DNA of 36,053 nucleotides, taken from a virus. This document shows positions 7,859 to 22,800 of the stretch, in pieces. Numbering within the stretch: the first letter of the stretch is position 1; each line of letters begins with the position of its first letter. Both the position numbers and the translations under genes were made by a program. The stretch spans positions 1 through 36,053 of IMG/VR virus record IMGVR_UViG_3300012954_000026; one strand, 5' to 3'. Under the pieces are notes generated by a model. That model searched no databases, was not told the DNA's origin, and worked only from the letters and a program-made list of their open reading frames with translations.

Positions 7859-10800
7859 TGGCACAAGATGAAAGTCCAATTCCAGTAGAAGGTGACACTT
7901 CAAAAAGAAAGTCAACAGATTTACTTCCAAAGTACTTTAGAACAGTAGCAAATAAAAAGTTTCTAAGTAGTACAATTGATCAGTTAATGCAACCTGGCGT
8001 TATTGAAAAGGTTGACGGATTTATTGGACGTAGAGATTCAAAAGCATTTAAAGCCTCTGATAATTATTTGTCAGATGTCACTCCTGATAGAGAAAACTAT
8101 CAATTAGAACCTGTTGCAACAATTACAGATGATTTAGGTAATACAACTTTTTACAGAGACTATAGAGATTATGTAAATGCATCTAAAATTAGAAATACAG
8201 ATAACACAGATCACAGTCTATATAATTCGCAAGAGTATTATGCGTGGCAACCACATATTGATTGGGACAAGTTTGTAAACTTTAGAGAATATTATTGGCT
8301 ACCACCAGGCCCAGACGAGATTCCAGTTTTCGGAACTGCAAGAGACGTCAAAAGTACTTTCAGTGTAAAGCGTCAAGATAACATAGATAACAACAGTTAT
8401 ATTTTTAGCGAAGAAAATAAAGTAAGCAATCCTACATTAACACTATACAGAGGACAAGAATATACATTTGATATTGATTGTATAGACATGCCCTTTAGTA
8501 TTAGGACTAGCAATAGTATTGATGACGATTCAAACTTGTACAATGTAGATGTAAGTCAACAAAAAGTTGAACAAGGTTCTATTACTTGGAAAATTAGTTT
8601 AGAATCACCAGATGTTTTATATTATACTAACGGGAATGACATAGAAGCATCAGGACTTATTATTATAAAAGATATTAGAGATAATACACAATTAGATGTT
8701 GGTAGTGAAATACTTGGCAAGAAAAGTTATACTATGCAAAATGGTTATAAATTAACCAATGGTATGAAAGTTAAGTTTTACGGACAAATTACACCAGAAA
8801 AATACGGAGAAGGTAACTGGTATGTAGAAGGTGTTGGCGAATCAATTAATTTAATTTCAGAAAGCGACTTAGTTATTACTGCTGACTATTTGTCAGATGT
8901 ATCTACAGAATTTGATGCACAAGGTTTTAGTGCATTACCATTTGATGATGCTACTTCTTATGCTACCCTAAAAGATTATATCGTTATTAACAGAGCTTCT
9001 AAAGACGGAAACCAATGGTCGCGTTATAATAAATGGACACATAAAAGTGTAATTGAAAATATTGCTAAGATAAACAACGTGCCTGTTGTATTAGATCAAA
9101 GATATAGAGCAACAAGACCAATTATTGAATTTGAAGCAGGTATAAAACTTTATCAATTTGGAACCGAATCGAAAACAGCAGTTGATTTGGTAGATACTGT
9201 TACTAATGATGTATTCTCAAACATCGAAGGACAAGTAGGTTATTTTGTTGACGGAGTTGAGCTAGTTAGTGGTATGCGTGTATTATTTACAGCAGACCCA
9301 GATAGTTTTGTTGCAGGAAAAATTTATGAAGTAGGTTTTATTAATCAAAACGGAACATTACAAATTGCACTTACAGAGACTACTGACACAGCACCATTAG
9401 AGAATGAAACAGTATTGGTAAAATCAGGTACAACTTATAAAGGTAAAATATTTTATTACGATGGCACTAATTGGAAACAAACCCAAGATAAAACAACAGT
9501 TAACCAACAACCTTTATTTGATTTATACACTGACAATGGTAGCCAATTATCTTCTTTAGATTCTAGCACTTTTAGAGGAAACAAAATTTTTAGTTACAAG
9601 GTTGGTACAGGTGCAAATGATACAGAACTAGGATTTCCGTTAAGTTATAGAACTATTGAAAATAGTGGTGACATTGTTTTTGATTTTAATTTATTATTAG
9701 ACACTTATCAATATGACGACATAGCAGATGTAATAACAAAAAGCACTGACACTGCATTATTAAGAAAGTATTCAAATAGAACTTCTTTTACAAATGTATC
9801 AGGTTGGACCAAAGCTCCAACAAAATCGTCACAGCCTGTTGTTAAACAAACAACAGTTGGTGCTAGAACAAATAATTTTATTGTTGATGTTTATGTAAAC
9901 AGTGGAGATTTAAACGACTTAGAAATTAAGGCTTACGTAAACAGTGTTCGCAAGCGTGAGAATGTTGATTATGTTATTAACAGAATTAACAATTATGCAT
10001 ATGTAACATTCAATGAAGAATTAACTAAAGACGACAAATTAGTTTTAAAAACAAAGTCTAGTGCTAAAAAGAGACCAGGTGTTGGATTTTACGAATTTCC
10101 GGTTAACTTTGAAAAAAATCCTCAAAATGAAAATGTAACAACATTTACTTTAGGTGAAGTATTAGATCATGTTGAAAGTATTGTTGATAATGTAACAGGC
10201 TTCGAAGGAGTATTTCCCGGAGTCAGTAATTTACGTGATTTAGGAAATGGATCAAAATATGGTTTAAAATTTGTACAACATAGTGGTCCAATTAACCTTG
10301 CATTATATAATTTGACAGATAAAGATTTCAATAGTATTGAAGCTATGAAATATTCTGCATTTGCTTATATTAAATTCAAAAGAGAATTTTTGAGAACAGC
10401 AGACGAACTTGGGTTTGAAGGATACGACAAAGTACATGTAGATAGAATTTTATCAAAACTACATGAAAACTTAACAAACAAAGATCCATTTTATTTTAGT
10501 GATATGATTCCACATGGTGGAGACACTAAGGTTAGACATATAATTGAAGATCAATCGCAAACTATTTTTAGTTTGACACGTGGTATTGACTATACAACAT
10601 TATCTGAAACAGCAGTGTTAGCATACTTAAATGAAAAACAATTATTAATCAACAAAGATTACACAGTCAGTACAGATGGTTTCTTAACATTATTAAATCC
10701 TCCAACAGGCGGCGACATATTAGATGTTTATGAATATTCTACAACAGATGGATGCTGGGTGCCACCAACACCTACTAAGTTAGGATTGTATCCTAAGTTT

Positions 10801-13800
10801 ACTCCAGAAATTATATTAGACGATACTTATATTACACAACCAACAGATGTAACAGGTCCGTGGAAAGTATACGGTAGAGACGAAAAAACAACAAAGTCTT
10901 ATAAAGGCAAACTTGGTTGGTTTTATCCACTGTATACAGATGAATTATCAGCGAAGCAAGCAGATACACTAAACGGCGGCGCCGGCGAAGTGCATACACA
11001 TGTATTTGCAGGTACTAATAAAGTATTTTATATGCCAAACAGTGAAATGAGTCATGCTACTAATGACAGTCAGTTACACGAAGAATATCCAAATGCTTAT
11101 CCAATGTTGCAAGGACACGATGGTAGTTTGTGGAGATGTTTTGGGGACTTTAGAGATAATCTTTTATTAGATATTGAAAAAAGAATTTATAACAATCTTA
11201 AGTTACCATACGATGAAAACATTGTAAACATTGCTGATTACATTCCTAGTAAAAATAGAGTCACAGGATTTACAAGAAAGCAAATTTCTAAAACGATGAT
11301 TTCAGAATTCAACAGTTGGTTAGAAACTGTTGGAACACCTGATTATGTGACTAACCAAGTTTATAAAGTTGGCAACGGATTTACATATAACTATGCATCT
11401 GCAGGAGACCCTAACAATAACGCACTTACAGGTTTTTGGAGATCAATATACAAAGACTTTTATAACACAGATAGACCACATAGTCACCCTTGGGAAATAT
11501 TAGGTTTTAAAGAAAAGCCTGATTGGTTTGATAGCGAGTATGGTGCATCACCTTATACAAGCAATAACTTATTACTTTGGGAAGATATTAGTAAAGGTAT
11601 TGTCAGAGGTCCAGAAGGATCAAAAGTTACATATAAAAATAAATTTAAGAATGAAGATATTTACAAATATATTCCAGTTGATGATGAAGGTAATTTGTTA
11701 GCCCCTAATGAGACAGGATATGCTGTAGGAAATGTTCCTACTACAAATAGTAATGAGTTTGCATTTGGTGATGAAGGACCTGTAGAAACAGCTTGGCGTC
11801 GAAGTTCACACTATCCGTTTAGTTTAATGATATCTTGGGCACTAAATCAACCAGCTCAGTTTTTTGGATTAGCATTTGATAGAAGTAGGATTGTACGTAA
11901 TGGCGCAGATCAATTAGTTTACAAAGACACAAGTAAGCGTATTGAATTGAATCAATTAATATTTCCTAATAGTGCTACAGAAGACACTAGGGTATTTACT
12001 GCTGGTATAGTTAATTACATACAAGGTTACCTTGCAGATAATGATACTGTTAGATTTAGTGATTATAAAACAAATATTAGATCTATTGAAAATAAGTTAG
12101 GATCTAAAATTGGAGGTTTCACACAAAAGTCTAAATTTAGATTAATTTTAGATTCAAGAACACCAACTAACGAAGGTAATGTTTTTGTTCCAGAAGAAAA
12201 TTATAAAATACAATTGACTAAGAGTGTTCCTACACAAGTATATTCTTACAGCGGAATGATTATTGAAGTTTCTCCATCAGGCTATATTGTAAAAGGTTAT
12301 GATAAAGATAATCCTGTATTTAAATACTATCCTGTTAGAAGAAAAAATAGCGATCAAGTAATTAATGTAGGTGGGATAAGTGAAAACTTTTTAACTTGGA
12401 GCGAAGGCAAGACTTATGAAGCAGGACAGATTGTTGAATTGTCTGACAACTATTATAGAGTTAAAATATCACATACATCAGGTGAAGGATTTGTCCAAGA
12501 CAACTTTCAAAAACTAGCAGAGCTTCCTGAAGAAGGCGGAGCATCAGCATACATTTCTACAAACTTTAGTGCATCACTTGCAGAACTTCCATACGGTACA
12601 TTGTTTAGAGAAAAACAAGATGTTGTTGACCTTATGATGGGATATCAAAAGTACCTTACTACAGTAGGTTTTAGTTTTGAAAATTTTAATAAAGAAATTG
12701 AAGAAATTGAAAACTGGAGACTAAGTGCTAAAGAGTTTTTATTCTGGACTACACAAAATTGGGAAGCTGGTACAATTTTAACAGTAAGTCCAAGTGCAAG
12801 ACAAATTACATTTGTGCAGAAATATTCTGTCATTGACGATATATATGATAACTTTTACGATTATAGTTTACTAAAAGCTGACGGCAAACGATTGCTTGCA
12901 GATTTTGCAACAACTGAGAGAGATAATACAAACGATTTTGGTATATTTGTTAAGAATACTGAAGATGGAATATTCCATCTTAAGTTACCATTAGTACAAC
13001 ATGAACATGCAATTATTATTGATAATAAAACTGTATTCGGAGATGTAATTTATAATAGAGCTCAGGGTTACAGACAAGAAAGAATTAAAGTAAAAGGATA
13101 TCGTTCAGACGAATGGAACGGATCCTATAATATTCCAGGATTTATTTTTGACGATGCAAAACCAACAGAATGGGTTGCTTGGCAAGATTATGACATAGGT
13201 GCATTAGTTAAGTATAAACAATATTTTTATGTTTCTAAAACTAAAATTACAGGATCTAATATTTTTCAAGATAAAAAGTTTTTAAGACTTATTGAAAAGC
13301 CTGAACAACAGTTGTTACCTAACTTTGATTATAAAGCAAAACAGTTTGCAGACTTTTATGATTTAGATAGTGATAACTTTGATATAGAGCAACAGAAGTT
13401 AGCTCAACATGCAACAGGTTATCAAAAACGTAAATACCTTGAAAATATAATTAATGACGAAGTAAGTCAATATAAATTTTTCCAAGGTGCTATACAAGAT
13501 AAAGGAACTAAAAATGTTCTTACTAAATTGTTTGATAAGCTAGGAAGTGCTAATAAAGATAGTCTAGAATTTTTTGAAGAATGGGCAGTGCGTGTTGGAC
13601 GCTATGGTGCAACTGAAGGTGACGATCAATTTGATATTATTTTTGATGAAACAAAATATAGACAAGAACCACAACAAGTTGAATTAGTTAATGAAATAAA
13701 TCCACAGGATACTAGTTTAATTTATAGACTATCACGAAATGATATCTATGTTAAGAGTAAAGATTATAATCATAAACCGTTTCCGACAAAATATTTTAAT

Positions 13801-16800
13801 GAAGAAAATAGCTATACAAAAACAGCAGGATTTGTTAACCCATCAGACGTAAGTTTGTCTTTATTAACTTACGATGATATTCTACAACAAACAAATATTG
13901 CAACAAACAGTTATATTTGGACAGCATCAGATAAAAGTCAACAAACATGGGGAGTTTACAAATTAGAATCTACAGATTTTAGAATCTCAGGTGTAACTGC
14001 AAGCCAGTCAAATAAATTTACAATTACATGTAATAAAGCACCAAATTATACAAAAGGTGATATTATTGGAATCAATGATATTTCAGATGCTACCGACGGG
14101 TATTATAAAGTAGACAGTGTTTCTTTAAATATTATAACATTAGAAAGCCTTGAAGGCGAAGATGTAGAAGCAACAGATGATACAGCTGATACTAACGGGT
14201 ACATTACTGAATTTAAAATTGCTAGGTTAGCAACACTTGCTAAAGCAAATGATAGTTTTATAAACACTGATATATTAAATAATAGACTTTGGATTGATGA
14301 TGATGACCTCGGCAAATGGTTAGTTTTACAAAATAGAAAAGTATTTGAATTAAAAAACAATATTGTTAATACTTCGGCAGGATTGCTTGACTCTACAGAA
14401 AAAGATTTTGGTAGTGCGTTTAGTGTATCAAGCAATAACAATCGTATTGCAATTACTGCACCTAAAGACCTTAACGGAAGCGTTTACATTTTTCAAAGAC
14501 CTAGCGATAATACAGACTTTGGATTTTTACAACAAATAGACGAACAATTATTCTTGTTTGATTCAAATGGAGGCTTTGGACAAAGTGTTGCAATGAGCCC
14601 AGATGGCAAGTATCTTGCAATTGGTTCTCCGCATGCTTCAAACGTTAAAAGTAGATTAAGAGGAGACTTTAATCCAAGAGAAGCATATGCTGTAGGGGAT
14701 ATTGTTTTATACTCTGAACAGTTATGGAAAGCAGATAGAGTTATTGAAGCAGATGCATTACAAGTATACAGTAATCATTCATCTAACCAACAAGCAAAAG
14801 AAAACGATTATGATTCAGCTACTCAAACTTATCCAGAAATTGAGTATATAGTTAGAGGCGATTATACATTAGGTGCAGATGAATCAACAGATCATATTTT
14901 AGTTAGAGCTGAAAAAGAACAGTTTGAAGGAACTAAGCCAGGAGATAAATTAACTCTAAAATGGAACAAATACACGACAACAGCTTCAGCTGGAGTATTA
15001 CCATTTAATGGCGACACTACATTAACTGAATCTTTAATTAATGGCACTCATACTATTATTGATAAAGTGCAACATATTATCCATATTCAAAGTGCGTTAA
15101 GTGTACCTGATGCTGGTACAGAAATTACGACAGACACTTGTAGAGCAGTTATACAATATAGAAAAGTCAACAATGAAAATGAAATGACTGTTTATATTAA
15201 AGATGTAAATGGCTCATTCCAAGGCACAGGAAAAATTTATGCAGACGGCATTCTAGTTGGTGACTATGTAGAATCATTACAAATTACTGATGATTATCAT
15301 ACAGGTTGGTGGCACGTAGGAGTAGGAAGTTCGTTTTTGTCAAACAATTTAGTAGAAACAAAAGCAAATCTTGTTATACAAAATATTACACTTGAAGGCG
15401 AAACAGTTAATGATCCGTTCTTTAGTAATATTTTAGATACTAAGCAGTTACAAAATGTACTTGAGCCAACTAAAGTAAGTGAAATAAGTATACTTTCTCA
15501 TACCCAAGGACAGAGTAATATTGAAGTCTTAGATAGTAAGTGGTGGGTTAGAACACCATTAGCTCACGGAAGCAGTATTACAGTAGGCGATAAAACAAGA
15601 CTTTGGCTAAACACCATACGTGTAAACGGATTAGTTCAAGATCCTTCAGCTATAGGATTGACATCAACTTATATTAATAATACTGAACACACAGTTGCTG
15701 ATATATGGAATGGTTATGTTGAAGTTAGATTAACAAACTTTGATCTTAACGGAGATCCTTTTATTCCAAATGTAGGAGATATACTTACAGACACTACAAC
15801 AGGATCAACTGGTGAGATTGCCTTTATTGAAAGAGCATTTTCTACAGCAAAAATTTATATTAAAAATAGAAATGGTACTTGGGCTGTAGGATCAGATTTT
15901 GGTGTTAATTCAAATGCAACATTTGTTGAAAATGTTCCAGGTCTTGGACCTGCTACAAGAACTATTGGACCTATTAATTCTGCACATATGGAAAATACTA
16001 TTTCAGGACCCATTATAGTTATTGACAGTGGTGTGAATATTCCTGTAGTAGTTGGCGGAGCAAATTATTTAAGAGATTTAGAATATTGGATTTATTCAGA
16101 TAACACAATCGAAGGTATTACAGATGTTGCTAATCCTCCGTCTAGCATTAACTTAGATTGGAAAAGGGTATACAATATACCAGCAATAGCAGAAGGTTAT
16201 GAAACAGCATTAGAAGAACAAGGTACGTTTGCAATTTATGAAATGAAAGGCGTTACCTATCAATTAATTAATTATTATACTGTTCCTAATAGTGCAAACT
16301 ATCGTAAGCTAGGAACAAAATTAAAATTTGTACAACCAGATTTGAATAGTTACAAATTATATATTCATGCTGAAGGCGACGGCACAGAAGCTAATCAAGG
16401 TAGAATCTATTTCGTTAATAAAAATGCTGAAGATGATTGGGCATTGTCTGTACAGAAAAATTACAGAGGAGACTTTAGAGTTTCAGCAACTTATTTTGAA
16501 GGTGAATTTGTAAGATTTGGAGAAACAATTTATAAAGCTAACACTAACTTAGTTCCAGGTGTGTTTAATGTAAGTCAATGGACTGCACAAAGTAATGGAT
16601 TAGATCTTTTAGGATATGTACCTAATGATACAAACTTCTCTTTAGTTGAAAGTACATTGGAGCAAAGAAATTTAGAAGCATTTGGATCTGATTTTGATGT
16701 AAGTTTAAAAGGCGAAGTATTAATTTCTAATTCTATGTATACTAGTGTTTACGAAATTGAATCAGGCGATACAGTATTAGGATTAGATAGTAGTATAGCA

Positions 16801-19800
16801 AATAGAAAAGTTGTAGTTTACAGACAAAATGGATCAAACTATGAATACTCACAAATACTAGAACCTTTTAATGAAACTGAGGATTTTGGATTGAGTATTG
16901 CAGTATCTAATGATGGTAAAAAGATTGCTGTAGGTGCACCACAAAATAGTGATATATCAAAGAACGGCGGAGCAGTATACATTTATGTTCAAAACGGAAA
17001 TACATTTGTTTACAATCAAACATTACGTCCAATAGATAAATCAGTAAACATTCAATTTGGTACAAAGATTGATTTCGATGGTAATACACTTGCAGTTGCA
17101 TCACGTGGCGGCAGTATGATCGAAAAAGCTACTTTTGATGTACATAGAGATAGAAAAACTCCAGATGTAACTTCTGTAGAAAGATATATTTTAGATAATA
17201 AATCACAAATAAATCCAATTGAAACTTCCTTCGATAATAATTCAACAGTATTCCAAACGATAGATCAAGGTAGTGGTGTTGTAAGTTTATATGAAACAGT
17301 GAATAACACATTATTATACAGTCAAAACTTTACATATGATTTAGATACGCAAGACTTTGGTAACAGAATGGCTGTAAACAGTAATCATGTTTATATTGGA
17401 TTACCTAAACAGCAAGTACCAAATAGTAGTATACTTGATAAAGGCTTAGTTGCAGAGTTTAGAAAACCAATGAACACAACGTCATGGTTGATTACAAGAC
17501 AACCTATAATACCAGTAGATACTAGTAAGTTTAAAGGTGTGTACTTGTATAACAAAAAAACTAACGGATTACGCACATATCTTGATTATATTGATCCTAT
17601 ACAAGGAAAGATTGCAGGACCAGCAGAACAAGAAATATCTTTTAAAACAAGTTATGATCCAGCAAAATATAATAATTCAACAGATGCAATTATTACAGCA
17701 GATACACTCGATTACACAAGCGATGAATGGATTGGTAAGTTGTGGTGGGATATTGACAGTGCTAGATTTATTAATTACCATCAAGGTGATATATCAGAAT
17801 CAACAGCAAACTTTAATACATTGTTTGCAGGAACTAATGTACAAGTTCACGAATGGGTTGAATCAACATTACTTCCAAGTGAATGGGATACTCAATCAGC
17901 TACACCTGATGGTGTAGAAAATGGTATATCAGGAACATCACTGTACGGAGATAGTGTTTACAGTTCTAGAAGAAGGTATGACGAAGCATCACAAACATTT
18001 GAAACTCATTATTACTATTGGGTAACAAATAAAACAACATTACCAGAAATAGAAAACAGAGTGACAACAGCAATTGATGTAGCTCGATATATTGCAAATC
18101 CTGCATCAATGGGTTATAGATTTGTTGCAATGTTAGGTGATAATAGATTTGCATTATTTAATTGTAGTCCGTTTATATCAGATACAGATACAGCTATAAG
18201 TTTCAATTGGTGGACTATTGAAAATCAAGAACAACCTACACACATTCAATATCAATTAGTAAGTGATGGTTTAGAAACAAGTGTACCTAACAGAGAAATT
18301 GAACAAAAATGGTTTGATAGTTTAGTTGGCTTTGATAAAAATGATAGACCTGTACCGGATATTAGTTTACCAATTAAGAGTCGTTATGGTGCATTAAATG
18401 ATCCGAGACAGAGTTGGTTTGTCAACAGAACAGAAGCACGTAAACAATTTATTGAAAGAACAAATGGTACATTGGCCAAACATTTAATTGTTGATGAATT
18501 TGATTTAACAAAACTAACTGGTTTTGACCCAAGTCCTACTTTAGCAACAGGACTTTATGATACAACAAGTGATAGTAATGCTGAACTAAGATTTGTAAGT
18601 GTTGCTAGAGTTAAACCAGCTTCGTTAACATTGGAAGTTGAAAATGGTGTCATTATTAATGTAATAGTAAATGATCCTGGACAAGGATACATTAACACTC
18701 CTACATACAAAATTGCAGATACTGAAGGTAGCGGATGTGAATTAAAATTTGAACTTGATGCTAACGGTAAAATTTCATCTGTAGAAATTGTTAACGGTGG
18801 TAGAGATTATACAGACCGTGTTACAATTACAGTAAGAAAATTTGCAGTTCTAGTCAAAAGTGACGAAACTGTGAGTGGTAAGTGGAGTGTGTATGAATAC
18901 GATGGTACAGAATATTTAAGAACACTTACACAAAGTTATGATATAAATCTTTACTGGCAATATAGAGATTGGTATGCAACAGGTTATAATAAATTTACAT
19001 TTATAAATTATACTGTAGATTCAAGTTATCAAATTTATGCATTAGATGATCAAATTGGTGACATTGTTAAAATTAATAGTGTTGGCACAGGCGGCTGGCT
19101 ATTACTTAGAAAGATTTCTAACTTAGATACACAAGATTACACATTAAGTTACGAAACTATAGGTAGAGAAAACGGAACAATAGAATTTAAAAACAGCTTG
19201 TACGATACTAGTGCAAGTAATAGTGCGTTTGACGGTGCAAGTTTTGATAAAATATTCTATGATACAGAACCAGATACAGAATTTAGAAAAATACTAGAAA
19301 TTTTAAAATCTGATATTTTCATTGATAACCTTGCAGTATACTGGAACGAATTATTCTTTGCAAGTATACGATATGTTTTATCTGAACAACCTAATGTTGA
19401 TTGGGTATTCAAAACTAGTTTTGTTAAAGCAAAACACAATATTGGTGAACTAGCACAAAAAGTTACATTCCAAAACGATAGTCTTCCAAGTTATCAAGAT
19501 TATGTTACAGAAATGAAACCTTACAAAACTAAGATTAGAGAATATCTAAGTGCATACGAAAAAGTAGATCCTGCAAGTAATGTTATTACTGACTTTGATC
19601 TTGCTCCTTATTACAATGAAGATGAAGGAAAGATTGTACCACAAAGTGTACAAGTTATTGGAAATGAAGTAATACCTGGAGTTTCAGATTTACAAAACTA
19701 TCCTAGCAGACATTGGTTAGATAATTTAGGCTTTGAAGTAACGTCATTTAGTATTGCCGATTCAGGTTCAGGCTACCAAGTTGCTCCTAAGATTATTATT

Positions 19801-22800
19801 AGCGGCGGAGGAGGCTCTGGCGCCACAGCAGAAGCATTTATTGGTACAGGTGGTAGAGTAACAAGTGTTAAAGTTACAAATGCAGGTAGCGGATATCTCA
19901 CAGCACCTACTATACAAGTTGTTGGATCTTTTGGTGACACAGGATCTATTGCTAGACTAAGTCCTATCTTAGGAAGAGGTAAAGCAAGATCTGCACACAT
20001 TAGATGTAAATTTGATAGAGTGACCGGAACATACTTGTTCCAAACACTTAATGAAACGCAAACATTTACATCTGGTGTTGATCAGCAAATATTTAATTTA
20101 AAATGGCCAATGCAGTTAGTGTCAACACAAATTACTGTAACAGTTGATGGATTAGAATCATTACGTAGTGAGTATACATTTAGTAATGTAACTGATACTT
20201 CAAAAGGATATACAAGAAGTTACGGACGTATTGTGTTTAGTAATGCACTGAATGTGAATAGAGCAATTACTATTACATATAATAAAGCACCAGAATTATT
20301 ACAAGCACAAGATAGAATTAATCTTTATTACAATCCAACTACTGGTATGTACGGGAATGATCTTGCACAGTTAATAGACGGTATTGATTATGGTGGAGTT
20401 GAAGTAAGTAGTTTTGACTTTGGTACAGGTACTGGTTGGGATTCAGATGGTTGGTTCACAACAACCTATGATACATTTGATACTACATTTGAGGATGAAA
20501 TTTTCCAAATTGGTGACGATAGTACACGGGTATTAAATTTTGCTACTCCGTTAGTAGCAAACACAGTTTATAATGTTTATAAAAACGGAGTCAGATTAGA
20601 CGATCCTAATTTTGGAACAGCTAATCCTGTCACTAATACAAATGCAGTTATGCAAAGTGTTACTGGTGCAGGTCAAACTGGTGTTGCGTTGTATGACGAT
20701 GCTGGCGATTTAGGAAGCAGTATAATTGTCCTAGACGAAGAAAATATTCCAACAGGACCAGGAGATATACTTGTATTTAGAAAAAGTACTTCCGACGGAG
20801 CATTTTTGCCTGATCCAAGATCTTATGATACTGTATTAACAGGCGGCGACTTAGCATTTAGTACAGCAAGAGGTATTAATCCAGAAGAAATTATTGTTGA
20901 CGGTGATGACTTTATAAGTCCAACAACATCAAAAGGTCCTGAAGAACAAGTACCAGGGCAAGTATTAGATGCAGTAAACATTAGAGTATTCCATAGACCT
21001 AAAGAAGGAGGCAGTTTACTTTCAAGTAACTCTTATAGATCAGATGGTATTTCAGGAGTATATGAATTTGGTATTCAACCACAGAATAAAGAAGGCTTAA
21101 TTGTTAAACTTAATGATGTAATATTAGCACAATCTTTATATAAAGTAGATTACAGATTGAAAACAGTAACATTTAATACTGTACCTAACGCAAACCAAGA
21201 AGTTAATATTGTATCAATTAGTGGTAACGGTAAAAACTCATTAGAACAAAGCGAATTTGTAGGTGACGGCAGTACTTTAGCATATGTTACTAAAGTTCAT
21301 TACGATACAAACTTAGATTATTATGCAACAGTAAATGGTAAAGCAGTAGAAAGTGTGCTTACATCAACCGGTGATAGTACTAACAAAGATCCAAAAGCAA
21401 TGATTGTATTTGGTAGTCCACCACCAGACAACAGTATAATTAATTTTGCAGTTTATACAGGAATAGATAACTTTAGTAAAATTGAAACAACAGAATTTAT
21501 AGGCGATGGAAGTACTAAGTTATTCACACTTCCTAAAACACCGTATAGTGCTTTACCTAATAGTCATAATGTAATTGTAAAACAAGGAAATAAAATTTTA
21601 AATCCTGGATACAATCAATCATTTGATTGTACACTAGCACAGAGAGAATATTTCTTAGAAATATGGCAAGCACCAATTGGAAGTTTCCAATCTAAAGACA
21701 TTCAAATATTACTTAATGGTAAAGAACTTACTATTGCAGTTGAATATAATCTTCGTCCTGCAAATAGTAGTGTTATACTTGAGCCAGGAATTGGTCGCGA
21801 AGGTGATATATTAGAAGTTTATATAAGAACAGATGGAGAGTATGCGTTTGGCGATGTACAAAATATTAACTCTAATCTTACTTGGGTAGATAGTGGTGCA
21901 CTTTTACAGCTAAACACAGCACCACCAGATGGCGAAAAACTTACAGTTTATACATTTAATAAACATGATAGTATGGATTTTGAAAGACAGAACTTTGATG
22001 TTGTTGCAAGAAGTGTAATTGCTGTAGGAACAGAAGACCATATACAGTTTAATCATATTAAAGCAGGATTAGTAAAACTTAGATACCCTGCTATTGATGC
22101 ACAGTACGTTTGGTTAACAATTAACGGTATATTACAAACACCTAGTGTTGATTATAAATTAACTGAAGACAGGAACTTTATAAAACACAAAGGCTCATTT
22201 GCAGATGATGATGTAATTGAAGTAATACAATTTAGTGCCCAAGGAGAAATTTCGCCTAAGTTTGGATTTAGTCAGTTTAAAGATATACTAAACAGAAATA
22301 TTTACAAACGACTCGGAGATGTTGCACCACTTAAACTTGCTCAAGATTTAGCAACATTTGATAAAGAAATACTATTAGATGATGCATCAGCATTAAGCAC
22401 ACCTGATAAAAATAGTAGTCAACCAGGAATATTGTTTGTAAATGGTGAGCGTATTGAATACTTAATTAAGCAAGGTAACGTGTTACGACAAATTCAAAGA
22501 GGAACACTAGGAACTGGTGTTGCAAGTATACACGAAGCAGGTAGTGATGTATACAATCAAGGACCTAATCAAACAGCACCTTATGCAGATCAAACTATTA
22601 TAGACGAGCAAATAGGTGACGGTTCTACTACAGTATTTCCTCTATCATTTACACCTACAAGCGTAAATGAGTTTGAAATATTCGTTGCAGGCAAAAGATT
22701 ACGTAAAAATGCTATACAGATGTTTAATCCAGCACTGGATCAAGATTCTCCAGAAGCGGATGAAACTGCACCAGCTGAATTTTCAGTAGATGGTACAACA

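Noticed and set aside
14659-16476. Two RGDF tetrapeptides in the giant protein, suggestive of integrin ligands
   Set aside because: Both fall at the same place at the start of CBM-like modules, where R-G-D/x-W/F is a usual module opening in phage proteins; a marine bacterial host has no integrins.
17537-17917. A 126-codon + strand frame inside the giant gene
   Set aside because: It lies within a continuous, well-supported reading frame; its translation is Ile/Leu/Gln-rich with no motif, as expected from an out-of-frame reading of AT-rich DNA.
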